Source of the DNA: an uncultured Allomuricauda sp.
Lineage (GTDB): Bacteria > Bacteroidota > Bacteroidia > Flavobacteriales > Flavobacteriaceae
DNA: 64,000 bases
NCBI RefSeq assembly: GCF_947499585.1
Contig: NZ_CANMOO010000003.1
Span: forward strand, 277,827-341,826
Direction of reading: 5' to 3'
In this document: piece by piece, positions 43,565 through 52,477 of the stretch
Position numbering within the stretch: position 1 is the stretch's first letter
Layout of the letters: every line of letters starts with the position of its first letter
Made by a program: the position numbers and the translations under genes
Notes under the pieces: model-generated
Seen by the model: only the letters and a program-made list of their open reading frames with translations
Told to the model about the DNA's origin: nothing
Databases searched by the model: none

Positions 43565-44824
43565 ATGTTCAATAGAGACAGATGGAAAGAAATTTTGGAG
43601 GTCCTTACCAGCAATGTTGGTAGAACCATATTGACTGCTTTTGGCGTTTGTTGGGGAATTTTTATCCTAATAGTATTGCTAGCTGCCGGAAAAGGTTTTG
43701 AAAATGGAATACGAAAAGATTTTGGGGACATTGCAACAAATACCATGTTCATGTGGACCCGAAGCACTACAAAGGCATTTGAAGGCTTGCCAAAGGGAAG
43801 AAGTTTTGAGTTTAAAGTAAACGATGTGCAGGCAATTGAGGACAATGTGCCCAATCTTAAATTTATCTCACCAAGAAACCAATTAGGAGGCTTTAGGGGA
43901 GGTGGAAATGTGATTAGAGGAATACGGGTTGGTGCATATAATGTTTATGGAGATTATCCACAAATCATTAACCAAGACCCTATGACGGTTACTTCTGGGC
44001 GTTTTTTAAACCATAATGATATCCAGCAAAAAAGAAAAGTGGCGATCATTGGTCAAGGAGTTAAGTCAGAGCTATATGAAAAAGGAGAGGAAGTATTAGG
44101 AACTTATATAAAGATTCAAGGAGTAAATTTTATGGTCATCGGAACTTACAAGAAGAATAGTAATGATGGCGATGGAGAGGAAGCACAAAAAGAAATTTTT
44201 GTGCCGTTTACTTCTTTTTCACAAGCCTTCAATAGGGGAGAAGATGTAGGTTGGATGGCTATTACAGCGCATGACGGAAGCTCTATTTCCCAACTTAAAG
44301 AAGGTATTATCAATGTAATGCGTGAAAGGCATAAAGTGCACCCAGAAGATAACCGGGCAATAGGGTATTTTGACTTGTACGAAGAGTTTAATCGAGTAGA
44401 AAGTTTGTTTTTTGGCCTGAAGGCCATTGCATATCTAGTTGGGATTATGGTGCTTCTTTCTGGTATTATCGGAGTAAGCAATATTATGCTGATCGTGGTA
44501 AAGGAAAGAACGAAAGAAATTGGGATTCGCAGGGCTTTAGGTGAGGCACCGGTATCTATTAAGAAGCAAATATTAATGGAATCTATTTTCCTGACAATTA
44601 TTTCTGGAATGATAGGAATTATTTTTGGCGCTCTTGTTATATATGGAATTAACTCCTTGCTGGATAGTGTTGGTCCAGTGGACATGTTTGTCAATCCAAG
44701 TGTTAGTGTAGGAGTTGTAAGTGGCGCCCTTATGATATTAATGATCTCAGGGCTTTTAGCAGGATTTATCCCTGCCCAAAGTGCTATTCGCGTGCGCCCA
44801 ATAGAAGCGTTAAGAACAGAATGA
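43565..44824 (+). CDS. ABC transporter permease (MacB/FtsX type), first copy, B-type
   Basis: Partner permease of 419 aa with the same helix-periplasmic domain-three helix plan. The family marks are VVKERTKEIGIRRALGEAP and GLLAGFIPAQSAIRVRPIEALRTE. It shares NVYGDYPQI, GRFLNHNDI and VGWMAITAHD with the permease at 47998 (SVYGDYPEI, GRFLNKTDI, MGWMAIAVEP), making these the B-type pair. It starts 23 bp after the A-type permease gene and is followed after 37 bp by the adaptor. No ATPase gene is present in this half. Confidence 0.92.
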   Translation: MFNRDRWKEILEVLTSNVGRTILTAFGVCWGIFILIVLLAAGKGFENGIRKDFGDIATNTMFMWTRSTTKAFEGLPKGRSFEFKVNDVQAIEDNVPNLKFISPRNQLGGFRGGGNVIRGIRVGAYNVYGDYPQIINQDPMTVTSGRFLNHNDIQQKRKVAIIGQGVKSELYEKGEEVLGTYIKIQGVNFMVIGTYKKNSNDGDGEEAQKEIFVPFTSFSQAFNRGEDVGWMAITAHDGSSISQLKEGIINVMRERHKVHPEDNRAIGYFDLYEEFNRVESLFFGLKAIAYLVGIMVLLSGIIGVSNIMLIVVKERTKEIGIRRALGEAPVSIKKQILMESIFLTIISGMIGIIFGALVIYGINSLLDSVGPVDMFVNPSVSVGVVSGALMILMISGLLAGFIPAQSAIRVRPIEALRTE

Positions 44825-44861
44825 AAAAATAAAATCAATCAAAATAACCATATCAAGTAAA

Positions 44862-45974
44862 ATGAAAAAATCAGTAACCATTATCATCCTGTTGCTCATC
44901 GTGATAGTTTTCGGTGGCTCAATGTATTATTTATATCAAAAGAACGCTGAAAATCCAATAGTATACGAGACAGAAAAGCTTTCTAAACAGAACATTGTTA
45001 GAAAAGCAATTGCAACAGGAAGCATACTTCCTTTGGAAGAAGTGTTGATTAAGCCAAATATTTCTGGCGTTATAGAAGAAATTTATGTGGAGGGTGGAGA
45101 CTATGTAAAATCTGGCGATTTATTGGCCAAGATAAAAGTTGTGCCCAATCTAAATGCACTAAACGATGCAAGAAACAATATTGATGAAGCTAGAATCAAT
45201 TTAGATGATCAAAAAAGGAACTATGAGCGTCAGTTAACGCTTTTCAATAAAGGGGTAATTTCTAAAGCGGATTTAGAACGTGCCCAGGTTACTAACGATC
45301 AGGCAAAACAATCTTATAGAGCGGCGAACAAACGTTTTGATATTGTAAACACTGGAACCACAAGTGGTTTCAGAAACGCTGCCAATACATTAATACGAGC
45401 TACCGTAAGCGGTATGGTACTAGAAGTTCCTGTTGAGGTAGGAAATCAGGTTATTGAAAGCAATAACTTTAACGAGGGAACTACCATTGCTGCCATTGCA
45501 GATGTGGAAAAAATGATTTTTGAAGGTAAAGTTGATGAGTCTGAAGTAGGGAAGATCAAAGAGAATTTACCATTGGAAATCACAGTGGGAGCTATTGAGG
45601 ACCAGGTTTTTAATGCAGTGTTGGATTATATAGCACCAAAAGGAAAAGAAGAGAATGGCGCCATACAGTTTGAAATCAAAGGAACATTAAACAAACAAGA
45701 TACTGTCTTTATACGGGCAGGTCTAAGTGCTAATGCTTCCATTATTTTGGCTCGTGCGGATAGTGTTTTAGCTCTAAAAGAGGCGCTAGTTCAATTTGAT
45801 GATGAAACCAAGAAACCCTTTGTAGAAATTGAAACTTCAGAACAACAATTTGAGCGTAAGGATATAGAATTAGGGATAAGCGATGGCATTTTTGTAGAGG
45901 TAAAATCAGGCCTCAACGCAGATGATAAGATTAAAGTCTGGAATGCAATCGAAGAGGAAGAAAACGCGAATTAA
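44862..45974 (+). CDS. Periplasmic adaptor (membrane fusion protein), first copy
   Basis: MacA/RND-type adaptor of 370 aa that links the inner-membrane permeases to an outer-membrane TolC channel. It has an N-terminal anchor (about 4-24), a lipoyl/barrel-sandwich half-motif (IKPNISGVIEEIYVEGGDYVKSGDLLAKIKV), an alpha-hairpin with coiled-coil pattern (about 100-160), the second lipoyl half (IRATVSGMVLEVPVEVGNQV) and a beta-barrel plus C-terminal domain. It is closely similar, segment by segment, to the adaptor at 49290. The second half begins 97 bp downstream with its own promoter-like element. Confidence 0.93.
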   Translation: MKKSVTIIILLLIVIVFGGSMYYLYQKNAENPIVYETEKLSKQNIVRKAIATGSILPLEEVLIKPNISGVIEEIYVEGGDYVKSGDLLAKIKVVPNLNALNDARNNIDEARINLDDQKRNYERQLTLFNKGVISKADLERAQVTNDQAKQSYRAANKRFDIVNTGTTSGFRNAANTLIRATVSGMVLEVPVEVGNQVIESNNFNEGTTIAAIADVEKMIFEGKVDESEVGKIKENLPLEITVGAIEDQVFNAVLDYIAPKGKEENGAIQFEIKGTLNKQDTVFIRAGLSANASIILARADSVLALKEALVQFDDETKKPFVEIETSEQQFERKDIELGISDGIFVEVKSGLNADDKIKVWNAIEEEENAN

Positions 45975-46002
45975 TCATTTAACATAAAATTTCAATTAAT
46001 CT

Positions 46003-46033
46003 TGTAACATTTTAACAACTTGTAAGTCTTATT
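46003..46033 (+). promoter_or_regulatory. ECF-sigma-like promoter before the second ABC efflux half
   Basis: TGTAACA (46003-46009), 16-bp spacer, GTCTTATT (46026-46033), identical in both blocks and in spacing to 42222-42252. The leader between it and the ATG at 46072 also holds AGGAG (46036-46040) and a four-codon open frame ATG-CCA-GAT-AGC-TAA (46046-46060). Confidence 0.58.
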
Positions 46034-46071
46034 ACAGGAGTTAACATGCCAGATAGCTAACATCACCAATC

Positions 46072-46773
46072 ATGATAGAAATCAAAGATCTTCACAAATC
46101 CTATAAAATGGGGAGCAATTCTCTTCATGTTTTAAAGGGAATTAATTTTACGGCGGAAGCAGGAGAACTTGTGGCCATTATGGGGTCTTCAGGATCAGGA
46201 AAATCCACCTTGCTCAATATTTTGGGCATGCTGGATGGTGCGGATAGCGGTGAATACATTTTAGATGGTGTTCCCATCAAAGACTTGACCGAGACAAAGG
46301 CGGCTCAATATCGGAACAAATTTTTGGGCTTTGTTTTTCAATCATTTAACCTTATTAATTATAAATCTGCTTTGGAAAATGTGGCACTGCCGTTATACTA
46401 TCAAAAGGTAGCAAGAAAAGAACGCCAAGAGAAAGCATTGAATTATTTGGATAGAGTTGGTCTAAAAGAATGGGCAACACATTTACCAAGTGAGTTATCT
46501 GGTGGCCAAAAACAAAGGGTTGCCATTGCTAGGGCCATGGCCGCAGAGCCTAAAGTGCTGTTGGCAGATGAACCAACAGGAGCATTGGATAGTACAACAT
46601 CGTACGAGGTTATGGATTTGATCCAAAAGATAAATGATGAAGGCAACACCATTTTAGTGGTTACGCATGAAGAAGATATTGCCCACATGTGCAAGAGAAT
46701 AGTGCACCTAAAAGATGGAGTTATTGTTGAGGATAAAAAGATAAAACAAGTTAGGGCGGAACAATATGTTTGA
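46072..46773 (+). CDS. ABC transporter ATP-binding protein (MacB/LolD type)
   Basis: Cytoplasmic ATPase of 233 aa energising the neighbouring permeases. Walker A is GSSGSGKST (near residue 40), signature LSGGQKQRVAIARAMA, Walker B VLLADEPTGALD and switch histidine VVTHEED. The LolD/MacB class marker is the Q-loop FVFQSFNLI. It is the only ATPase among eight efflux genes, so it may serve both the upstream and the downstream permease pair. Its stop overlaps the next permease start by 8 bp. Confidence 0.95.
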   Translation: MIEIKDLHKSYKMGSNSLHVLKGINFTAEAGELVAIMGSSGSGKSTLLNILGMLDGADSGEYILDGVPIKDLTETKAAQYRNKFLGFVFQSFNLINYKSALENVALPLYYQKVARKERQEKALNYLDRVGLKEWATHLPSELSGGQKQRVAIARAMAAEPKVLLADEPTGALDSTTSYEVMDLIQKINDEGNTILVVTHEEDIAHMCKRIVHLKDGVIVEDKKIKQVRAEQYV

Positions 46774-47995
46774 TAGGGATATTTGGCAAGAGATATTTCA
46801 TACGCTTAGGAATAATAAGCTTAGGACCTTTTTGACGGGTTTTTCCGTGGGTTGGGCAATCTTTATTCTGGTGATGCTGTTAGCTTCTGTTAATGGCATG
46901 CAAAACGGTTTCACCAATCAGTTTAATGACGATGCCACCAACTCTATTTTTATAAGACCTGGAACAACGGCGAAAGCATATGCAGGATTTGAAGCTGGTC
47001 GTCGTATCCAATTTAAGAATGACGATGTAGAATACATTAGACGAAGTTTCCCTGATGATATTGAATACTTAAGCGCTAGATACTATAGCCGCACATCTGC
47101 CAGATATAAAAGTGAAACAGGATCATATCCAATACAGGCAGTGCATCCAGAGTTTCAGATGATTGAAAAGACTATAGTGATCAATGGAAGATATTTTAAT
47201 GAAGCGGATCTCACAAACAAATCAAAAGTAGCCGTCATTGGTAGAAAGGTTGCAGAAGACTTATTTAAAAAAGAAGATCCAGTAGGTAAGTTTGTTGAAT
47301 TTAATGGATCACTCTTCAGGATTGTGGGGGTTTTTATAGATGAAGGAGATGATAATGCTGAAAGAAGAATATATGCTCCTATCGGCACTTTTCAGAGAAT
47401 TTATGGAAACACCAATAATATTAGTGCCATAGCCCTTACCTATAATCCTTCATATGATTTACCCAAGGCACTTGAATTTTCTAGGCGTCTAGAGGATATT
47501 ATGAAAAGAAGGCACAAGATTTCGCCAGAAGACCAAGCGGGAATAAATGTTTGGAACTATGCAGAAGCATTTAATGACATCAGCAGTTTTTCAGCTGTAT
47601 TAAATACTATAAGCATTGGCGTAGGCTTTTTAATATTGATAGCAGGAATAGTGGGCATTGGTAACATTATGGTTTTTACCATAAAAGAAAGAACAAAGGA
47701 AATAGGGGTGAGAAAAGCTTTGGGAGCCATGCCTAAACAGATAATCAATTTAGTGCTTTTAGAATCAACATTTATTACAACGCTATCTGGTTTTATCGGT
47801 TTAATTTTCGCTTGGATTATTTTATCCCTGATAGGCCCTAACATAAATACTCCGGCATTTAGTAACCCTTCAGTTAGTCTGTCTACGGTTATTACAGCGA
47901 CAATCATTTTAATTGTGGCAGGAGTTTTGGCGGGTTTAATACCTGCAATTAAAGCAGCAAATGTTAAACCAATTGTAGCATTAAGCGATAAGTAA
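46766..47995 (+). CDS. ABC transporter permease (MacB/FtsX type), second copy, A-type
   Basis: Permease of 409 aa, paralogue of the gene at 42297: MFDRDIWQEIFHTLRNNKLRTFLTGFSVGWAIFIL and the periplasmic PGTTAKAYAGFEAGRRIQFKND segment align without gaps. The FtsX part has TIKERTKEIGVRKALGAMP and ends KAANVKPIVALSDK. It overlaps the ATPase gene by 8 bp and is followed 2 bp later by the B-type permease, so ATPase, A- and B-type subunits are made together, as expected for an ATPase dimer with a permease heterodimer. Confidence 0.93.
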   Translation: MFDRDIWQEIFHTLRNNKLRTFLTGFSVGWAIFILVMLLASVNGMQNGFTNQFNDDATNSIFIRPGTTAKAYAGFEAGRRIQFKNDDVEYIRRSFPDDIEYLSARYYSRTSARYKSETGSYPIQAVHPEFQMIEKTIVINGRYFNEADLTNKSKVAVIGRKVAEDLFKKEDPVGKFVEFNGSLFRIVGVFIDEGDDNAERRIYAPIGTFQRIYGNTNNISAIALTYNPSYDLPKALEFSRRLEDIMKRRHKISPEDQAGINVWNYAEAFNDISSFSAVLNTISIGVGFLILIAGIVGIGNIMVFTIKERTKEIGVRKALGAMPKQIINLVLLESTFITTLSGFIGLIFAWIILSLIGPNINTPAFSNPSVSLSTVITATIILIVAGVLAGLIPAIKAANVKPIVALSDK

Positions 47996-47997
47996 CT

Positions 47998-49254
47998 ATG
48001 TGGTTGTTCGATAAAGATTTATGGGTAGAGATTTTCCATACGCTGGGAAAGAATATGTTCCGCACATTTTTAACGATGCTGGGAGTCATCTTCGCGATGA
48101 TTATTTTGATATTGCTGCTAGGTTCCGCCAATGGAATGAGCAATGGTTTTGATAAAGTTTTTGCAGGTACTGCTTCAAACAGTCTATTTGTTTGGGGACA
48201 ATCTACTTCTGAACCTTATAAGGGTTTTGAAAGAGGTAGAAGAATACGCTATAAGATTGAAGATGCCGAAATTCTGAAAAAACAAATACCTGAGATTGAA
48301 GTATTGGCACCCAGAATAGAACTAGGAAGTCATAGAGAAACAGTTACTGTTTATAGAGAAGGGAGAACAAGCGGCTCATCTGTGTATGGAGATTATCCTG
48401 AAATTGATAACATTACTAAAAAGAAATTAGTTGAGGGCAGATTTTTGAACAAAACTGATATAGAGGATTCCAAAAAAATATGTGTAATAGGAGAGGAAAC
48501 CTATAAATTATTATTTGATAAAAGCGAAAATGCCGTAGGCAAAGATATCCGAATCAATGGGGTGTTCTTTACTGTGGTGGGAGTTTACAAGCCAAACAAT
48601 AATATAAATATTGATGGCGAAAATGCGGTTTTTATTCCATTCACCACTTTTCAAAAAGCATTTAATACAGGAGACCGAATGGGATGGATGGCCATTGCGG
48701 TAGAACCAAATACAAAGGTTCCTGTAGTAGAAAATAAAATAAAGAAGATACTAAAGACGAAATACGATATACATCCAGATGATGAAAGGGCCATAGGTAG
48801 TTTTGATATGTCTGAAATCTTCAACAACATCTCAGCATTTACGGGAGTTCTCAAAGGGTTTTCCTTCTTTGTGGGCATATTTACCTTATTGGCTGGAGTT
48901 ATTGCCATTAGTAATATTCTATTAATCACAGTGAAGGAACGCACCAAGGAAATTGGGGTGCGTAGAGCATTGGGTGCCACTCCAAGGACCGTTAAGCGTC
49001 AAATTGTAGTAGAAGCTATTGTTTTAACAGCTTTTGCTGGACTCATAGGATTTGCTATTTCAGTAGGCATCCTGGCAATTTTAAACTCTTTATGGGGCAG
49101 TGGTGAAGATTTCCCATTTGTTAATCCTATGGTAAGCATACCGCAATTTGGAATCTCATTCCTATTGATGGTGAGTCTTAGTGTATTGATAGGATTAATT
49201 CCGGCAAATAAAGCAGTGAAAGTTAGGCCCATAGAAGCATTACGAGAAGAATAA
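47998..49254 (+). CDS. ABC transporter permease (MacB/FtsX type), second copy, B-type
   Basis: Permease of 418 aa, paralogue of the gene at 43565. One N-terminal helix (about 22-44), a periplasmic domain with SSVYGDYPEIDNI and GRFLNKTDIEDSKKICVIGEE, and three C-terminal helices with TVKERTKEIGVRRALGATP. The C-terminus NKAVKVRPIEALREE is the usual FtsX end. It starts 2 bp after the A-type permease and is followed after 35 bp by the second adaptor. Confidence 0.93.
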   Translation: MWLFDKDLWVEIFHTLGKNMFRTFLTMLGVIFAMIILILLLGSANGMSNGFDKVFAGTASNSLFVWGQSTSEPYKGFERGRRIRYKIEDAEILKKQIPEIEVLAPRIELGSHRETVTVYREGRTSGSSVYGDYPEIDNITKKKLVEGRFLNKTDIEDSKKICVIGEETYKLLFDKSENAVGKDIRINGVFFTVVGVYKPNNNINIDGENAVFIPFTTFQKAFNTGDRMGWMAIAVEPNTKVPVVENKIKKILKTKYDIHPDDERAIGSFDMSEIFNNISAFTGVLKGFSFFVGIFTLLAGVIAISNILLITVKERTKEIGVRRALGATPRTVKRQIVVEAIVLTAFAGLIGFAISVGILAILNSLWGSGEDFPFVNPMVSIPQFGISFLLMVSLSVLIGLIPANKAVKVRPIEALREE

Positions 49255-49289
49255 CCAAAAATAATTAGATAACAATCAAATAAGCTATA

Positions 49290-50405
49290 ATGAATAAGTA
49301 TGTAAAGTACGGCATAATAGGAGTTCTGACTCTTGGAATTTTATATGCAGTAGTGTATTTCCTAAAACAAAACAGTACTCCGGCCCAATTATATAAAACA
49401 GAGTCTTTAGAAAAAAAGGACATTGTAAACAAAGTAATTGTAACGGGTAAAGTAATTCCAGAGGATGAAATCAATATTAAACCACAAATCTCCGGAATTA
49501 TAGATAATATATATCTGGAAGAAGGTGTTGAGGTTAAAGCTGGAGATTTGATTGCTTCCATAAAAGTTGTTCCCAATGAACAATCATTAAACCAAGCAGC
49601 AGGTCGAGTTCGCAATGCAGAACTGGCTTTGAACAATGCAAAAATCGAGTATAACAGAAACAAAGCTTTGTTTGATAAAGGTGTTATTGCCAGCCAAGAC
49701 TTTAATACCCAACAGTTGACTTATGATCAAGCCCAACAAGAATTAAAGAATGCCCGTGCAGATTATCAAATTATACGCAAGGGTTCAGCAGGTGGGTCAT
49801 CAAGCGCAAACACCAATATTAGAGCAACAGTATCCGGTACAGTTCTGGAAATCCCTGTTAAAGAAGGTGATCAGGTAATCCAAAGTAATAACTTCAATGA
49901 TGGTACTACAATTGCCACTATAGCCGATATGTCCAAAATGATTTTTGAAGGTGAAGTTGATGAAGCAGAAGTTGGTAAGTTGAATATTGGAATGCCTTTG
50001 GAGATTAGTCTGGGAGCGTTGGAAAAAAACAAGTTTAATGCCAAACTCAAATTCATTGCTCCAAAAGGAGTAGAGACAGAAGGTGCTGTACAATTTAAAA
50101 TTGAAGGTGATTTAGTAGTTAACGATAGCATATATGTCAGAGCTGGATATAGTGCCAACGCATCAATTGTACTAGAAGAAAAAAAGGATGTGCTAACACT
50201 TAAAGAAGCCCTGTTGCAATTTGATAAAGAAACTGAAAAACCATTTGTTGAAATTGAAATAAGCGAGAATGAATTCGAGCGTAAAGAGTTGGAATTGGGC
50301 GTTAGTGATGGAATAGATGTAGAAGTGGTTTCAGGACTTGAGGAAGGAGCAAAAATTAAAGTATGGAACAAATTGGAGAAGAAGGATGATTCCGATGATC
50401 AATAA
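49290..50405 (+). CDS. Periplasmic adaptor (membrane fusion protein), second copy
   Basis: Adaptor of 371 aa, paralogue of the protein at 44862, with the same layout: N-terminal anchor, lipoyl half (IKPQISGIIDNIYLEEGVEVKAGDLIASIKV), alpha-hairpin (about 105-160), lipoyl half two (IRATVSGTVLEIPVKEGDQV), beta-barrel with DMSKMIFEGEVDEAEVGKL, and C-terminal domain EISENEFERKELELGVSDGI. It lies directly before the TolC gene and should bridge permeases and channel across the periplasm. Confidence 0.94.
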   Translation: MNKYVKYGIIGVLTLGILYAVVYFLKQNSTPAQLYKTESLEKKDIVNKVIVTGKVIPEDEINIKPQISGIIDNIYLEEGVEVKAGDLIASIKVVPNEQSLNQAAGRVRNAELALNNAKIEYNRNKALFDKGVIASQDFNTQQLTYDQAQQELKNARADYQIIRKGSAGGSSSANTNIRATVSGTVLEIPVKEGDQVIQSNNFNDGTTIATIADMSKMIFEGEVDEAEVGKLNIGMPLEISLGALEKNKFNAKLKFIAPKGVETEGAVQFKIEGDLVVNDSIYVRAGYSANASIVLEEKKDVLTLKEALLQFDKETEKPFVEIEISENEFERKELELGVSDGIDVEVVSGLEEGAKIKVWNKLEKKDDSDDQ

Positions 50406-50442
50406 ACCAACCAATTATATCAATCAAAAAATCAATAAACGA

Positions 50443-51783
50443 ATGAAATTTAGAATCACATTATTCATGATAATTTGTGCTATGTTCATCACCAATGCAC
50501 AAATGAAAAAATGGACATTGCAAGAGTGTGTCACTTTTGCTATTGACAACAATTTAACGATTGAACAGTTTGAACTGGATTTGGAAACTGTTCAAATTGA
50601 AGAAAGGGATGCTTTAGGTAACTTAATACCTAACCTTAATGGAGATGCTCGTCTTACTGAAAATCTAGGTCTATCTTTTAACCCTACGTCTCAAGAGCCA
50701 GTAAACAGCCAACTTAATTTTACAGGCAACCTGACCTCTTCATTAACTTTATTTGATGGCCTTAGGAATTTCAAAAATCTAACTAGGGCTAAAATGAATG
50801 CAATTGCAAGTCAATACCGTTTAGATGATTTAAAAGATGATATTCGTCTTAATGTGGCAAACGCTTACTTGCAAGTGCTATCTAACAAAGAGGCGCTCAA
50901 AGTTTCAGAAGCTCAGTTTGCTGTTACAGAGCAAGATTTAAAAAGAACTAAGGAATTGGTAGAGTCAGGAGTTTCTCCAAGAGGTGATCTTTTGGAAATT
51001 GAGGCCACAGCAGCTTCTCAAGAACAACAAATTGTTAATGGAGAAGGCTTGGTGTTGATTTCAAGAATTAATCTAGCCCAATTATTGCAAATAACGGATT
51101 ATGAAAATTTTGACATTGCTGATGAGTCTTTCGAAATTCCTCCTTCGGATATTTTGAACAATTCCGCTAAAGTAATTTTTGACAAGGCATTGGGCTTTAG
51201 AAATGATATTAAGTTTTCAAAATCAAATGTTGAGCTTGCTGAAAAAGACATTGAAATTGCAAAGGGTGCTCTTTACCCTACATTAAATGCCTTTATAAAC
51301 TATAACACTAGATATAGTGATCAGAATTTAGTTTCTGCTCAGGATTTAACTATAATACCATTTACAGAGCAGTTATACAGATTTGATGGTCTTTCGTATG
51401 GATTTCAACTTAATGTGCCTTTCTTTAATGGTTGGAGTACACGTAATGGTGTGAAACGAGCAAAAATCGATTTAGAAAGAGCTAAGCTTCAATTGGAACA
51501 GGATAAATTGGATTTAGAAACAAACATTCAACAGGCCTATGTAGACGTCACTACTTTTAGCAAGGCATATGACGCTGCCGTGAAGACGATGGAAGCTAGA
51601 AGATTGGCCTATGATTATGCTAAAGAACGTTTTAATGTTGGTTTAATGAACGCTTTTGATTTTAGCCAAGCGCAGTCAAGGGTAGATGATGCCGAAGCAA
51701 CTGTAATTCGTACTAAATACGATTATATTTTCCGATTGAAGATTTTGGAGTTCTACTTTGGCATTCCAATTTCTTTAAACTAG
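50443..51783 (+). CDS. TolC-family outer-membrane efflux channel
   Basis: Outer-membrane channel of 446 aa made of two coiled-coil repeats and short beta-barrel strands. I chose ATG 50443, which gives a signal peptide (MKFRITLFMIICAMFITNAQ). The open frame extends upstream to 50338 but overlaps the adaptor gene and is basic, not signal-like. Family marks are WTLQECVTFAIDNNLTI, LNLTSSLTLFDG-like SLTLFDGLRNF, NVANAYLQVLSNKEAL, NVPFFNGWSTRNGVKRAKI and the closing YDYIFRLKILEFYFGIPISL. It is the only TolC in the window, so both adaptors may dock to it. Confidence 0.93.
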   Translation: MKFRITLFMIICAMFITNAQMKKWTLQECVTFAIDNNLTIEQFELDLETVQIEERDALGNLIPNLNGDARLTENLGLSFNPTSQEPVNSQLNFTGNLTSSLTLFDGLRNFKNLTRAKMNAIASQYRLDDLKDDIRLNVANAYLQVLSNKEALKVSEAQFAVTEQDLKRTKELVESGVSPRGDLLEIEATAASQEQQIVNGEGLVLISRINLAQLLQITDYENFDIADESFEIPPSDILNNSAKVIFDKALGFRNDIKFSKSNVELAEKDIEIAKGALYPTLNAFINYNTRYSDQNLVSAQDLTIIPFTEQLYRFDGLSYGFQLNVPFFNGWSTRNGVKRAKIDLERAKLQLEQDKLDLETNIQQAYVDVTTFSKAYDAAVKTMEARRLAYDYAKERFNVGLMNAFDFSQAQSRVDDAEATVIRTKYDYIFRLKILEFYFGIPISLN

Positions 51784-51791
51784 TATCTTTG
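51758..51791 (+). promoter_or_regulatory. Candidate promoter of tsaB inside the end of the TolC gene
   Basis: TTG (51758-51760), 23-bp spacer, TATCTTTG (51784-51791). Transcription would begin only a few bases before the ATG at 51800, giving a near-leaderless mRNA. Confidence 0.4.
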
Positions 51792-51799
51792 TGGCCGCC

Positions 51800-52477
51800 A
51801 TGGCCAGAATACTAAATTTAGAAACAGCAACGACCAATTGTTCAGTCAGTATTTCAGAGGGAAATGATATCATTTGTCTTAAGGAGAACAATGCTGTAAA
51901 TTATTCGCATTCAGAACAACTGCATGTTTTTATAAAAGAAGCCTTGGAAGAGGCTTCTTTCTCTTTTTCAGATTTGGATGCTATTGCGGTTAGTAAAGGT
52001 CCAGGTTCATATACTGGACTGCGTATTGGCGTTTCTGCAGCCAAAGGGTTGTGTTTTTCCTTGGACTTACCTTTGATTTCAATTCCTACTTTAGAGAGTA
52101 TGGCCAATCAGATCAAAGCATCTGAAGGAGAAGTAATCATTCCTGTACTGGATGCAAGACGGATGGAAGTGTATTCCTCAGTGTACAATTCGGTTTATCA
52201 AGAAATTAGAGCTACTAAGGCGGAAGTTGTTGATGAGAATTCGTTCAAAGAGTTTGGTTCTTATCCTAAGGTTCATGTTGTTGGCAGTGGGGCGGAAAAA
52301 TGCAAAGAAACCGTACAACATTCCAATTTTGTTTTTGATACCTCTGTGGTTCCTTCAGCCAGAGAAATGGCAAGGATTGCTTTCCAAAAATTTCAAGAAA
52401 ATTCTTTTGAGGATGTAGCTTATTTTGAGCCCTATTACCTTAAGGATTTTGTTCTTCAGGGTAAGAAGAACTCTTAG
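51800..52477 (+). CDS. tsaB: tRNA threonylcarbamoyladenosine biosynthesis protein TsaB
   Basis: ASKHA-fold protein (225 aa) that pairs with TsaD to place the t6A modification on ANN-decoding tRNAs. Characteristic are ILNLETATTNCSVSI at the start, AVSKGPGSYTGLRIGVSAAKGL (near 65-85) and VIIPVLDARRMEVYSSVY. It lacks the metal-binding histidines of TsaD, as normal for TsaB. ATG 51800 matches the family N-terminus; GTG 51791 lies within the promoter-like TATCTTTG and would add three residues. The stop codon interlocks with that of the convergent mscS-type gene. Confidence 0.94.
   Translation: MARILNLETATTNCSVSISEGNDIICLKENNAVNYSHSEQLHVFIKEALEEASFSFSDLDAIAVSKGPGSYTGLRIGVSAAKGLCFSLDLPLISIPTLESMANQIKASEGEVIIPVLDARRMEVYSSVYNSVYQEIRATKAEVVDENSFKEFGSYPKVHVVGSGAEKCKETVQHSNFVFDTSVVPSAREMARIAFQKFQENSFEDVAYFEPYYLKDFVLQGKKNS

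Noticed and set aside
44146..44838. 230-aa minus-strand frame inside a permease gene
   Set aside because: The plus-strand frame is a clear FtsX-type permease; the antisense frame is low-complexity Ile/Ser/Pro-rich and unsupported.
50338..50442. Upstream extension of the TolC gene
   Set aside because: It overlaps the adaptor gene by 68 bp in another frame and encodes a basic non-signal segment; ATG 50443 starts a proper signal peptide.
42183..51783. Mobile or horizontally acquired island around the efflux genes
   Set aside because: No transposase, integrase, direct repeats or tRNA edge was seen, and base composition looks like the surrounding core genes.
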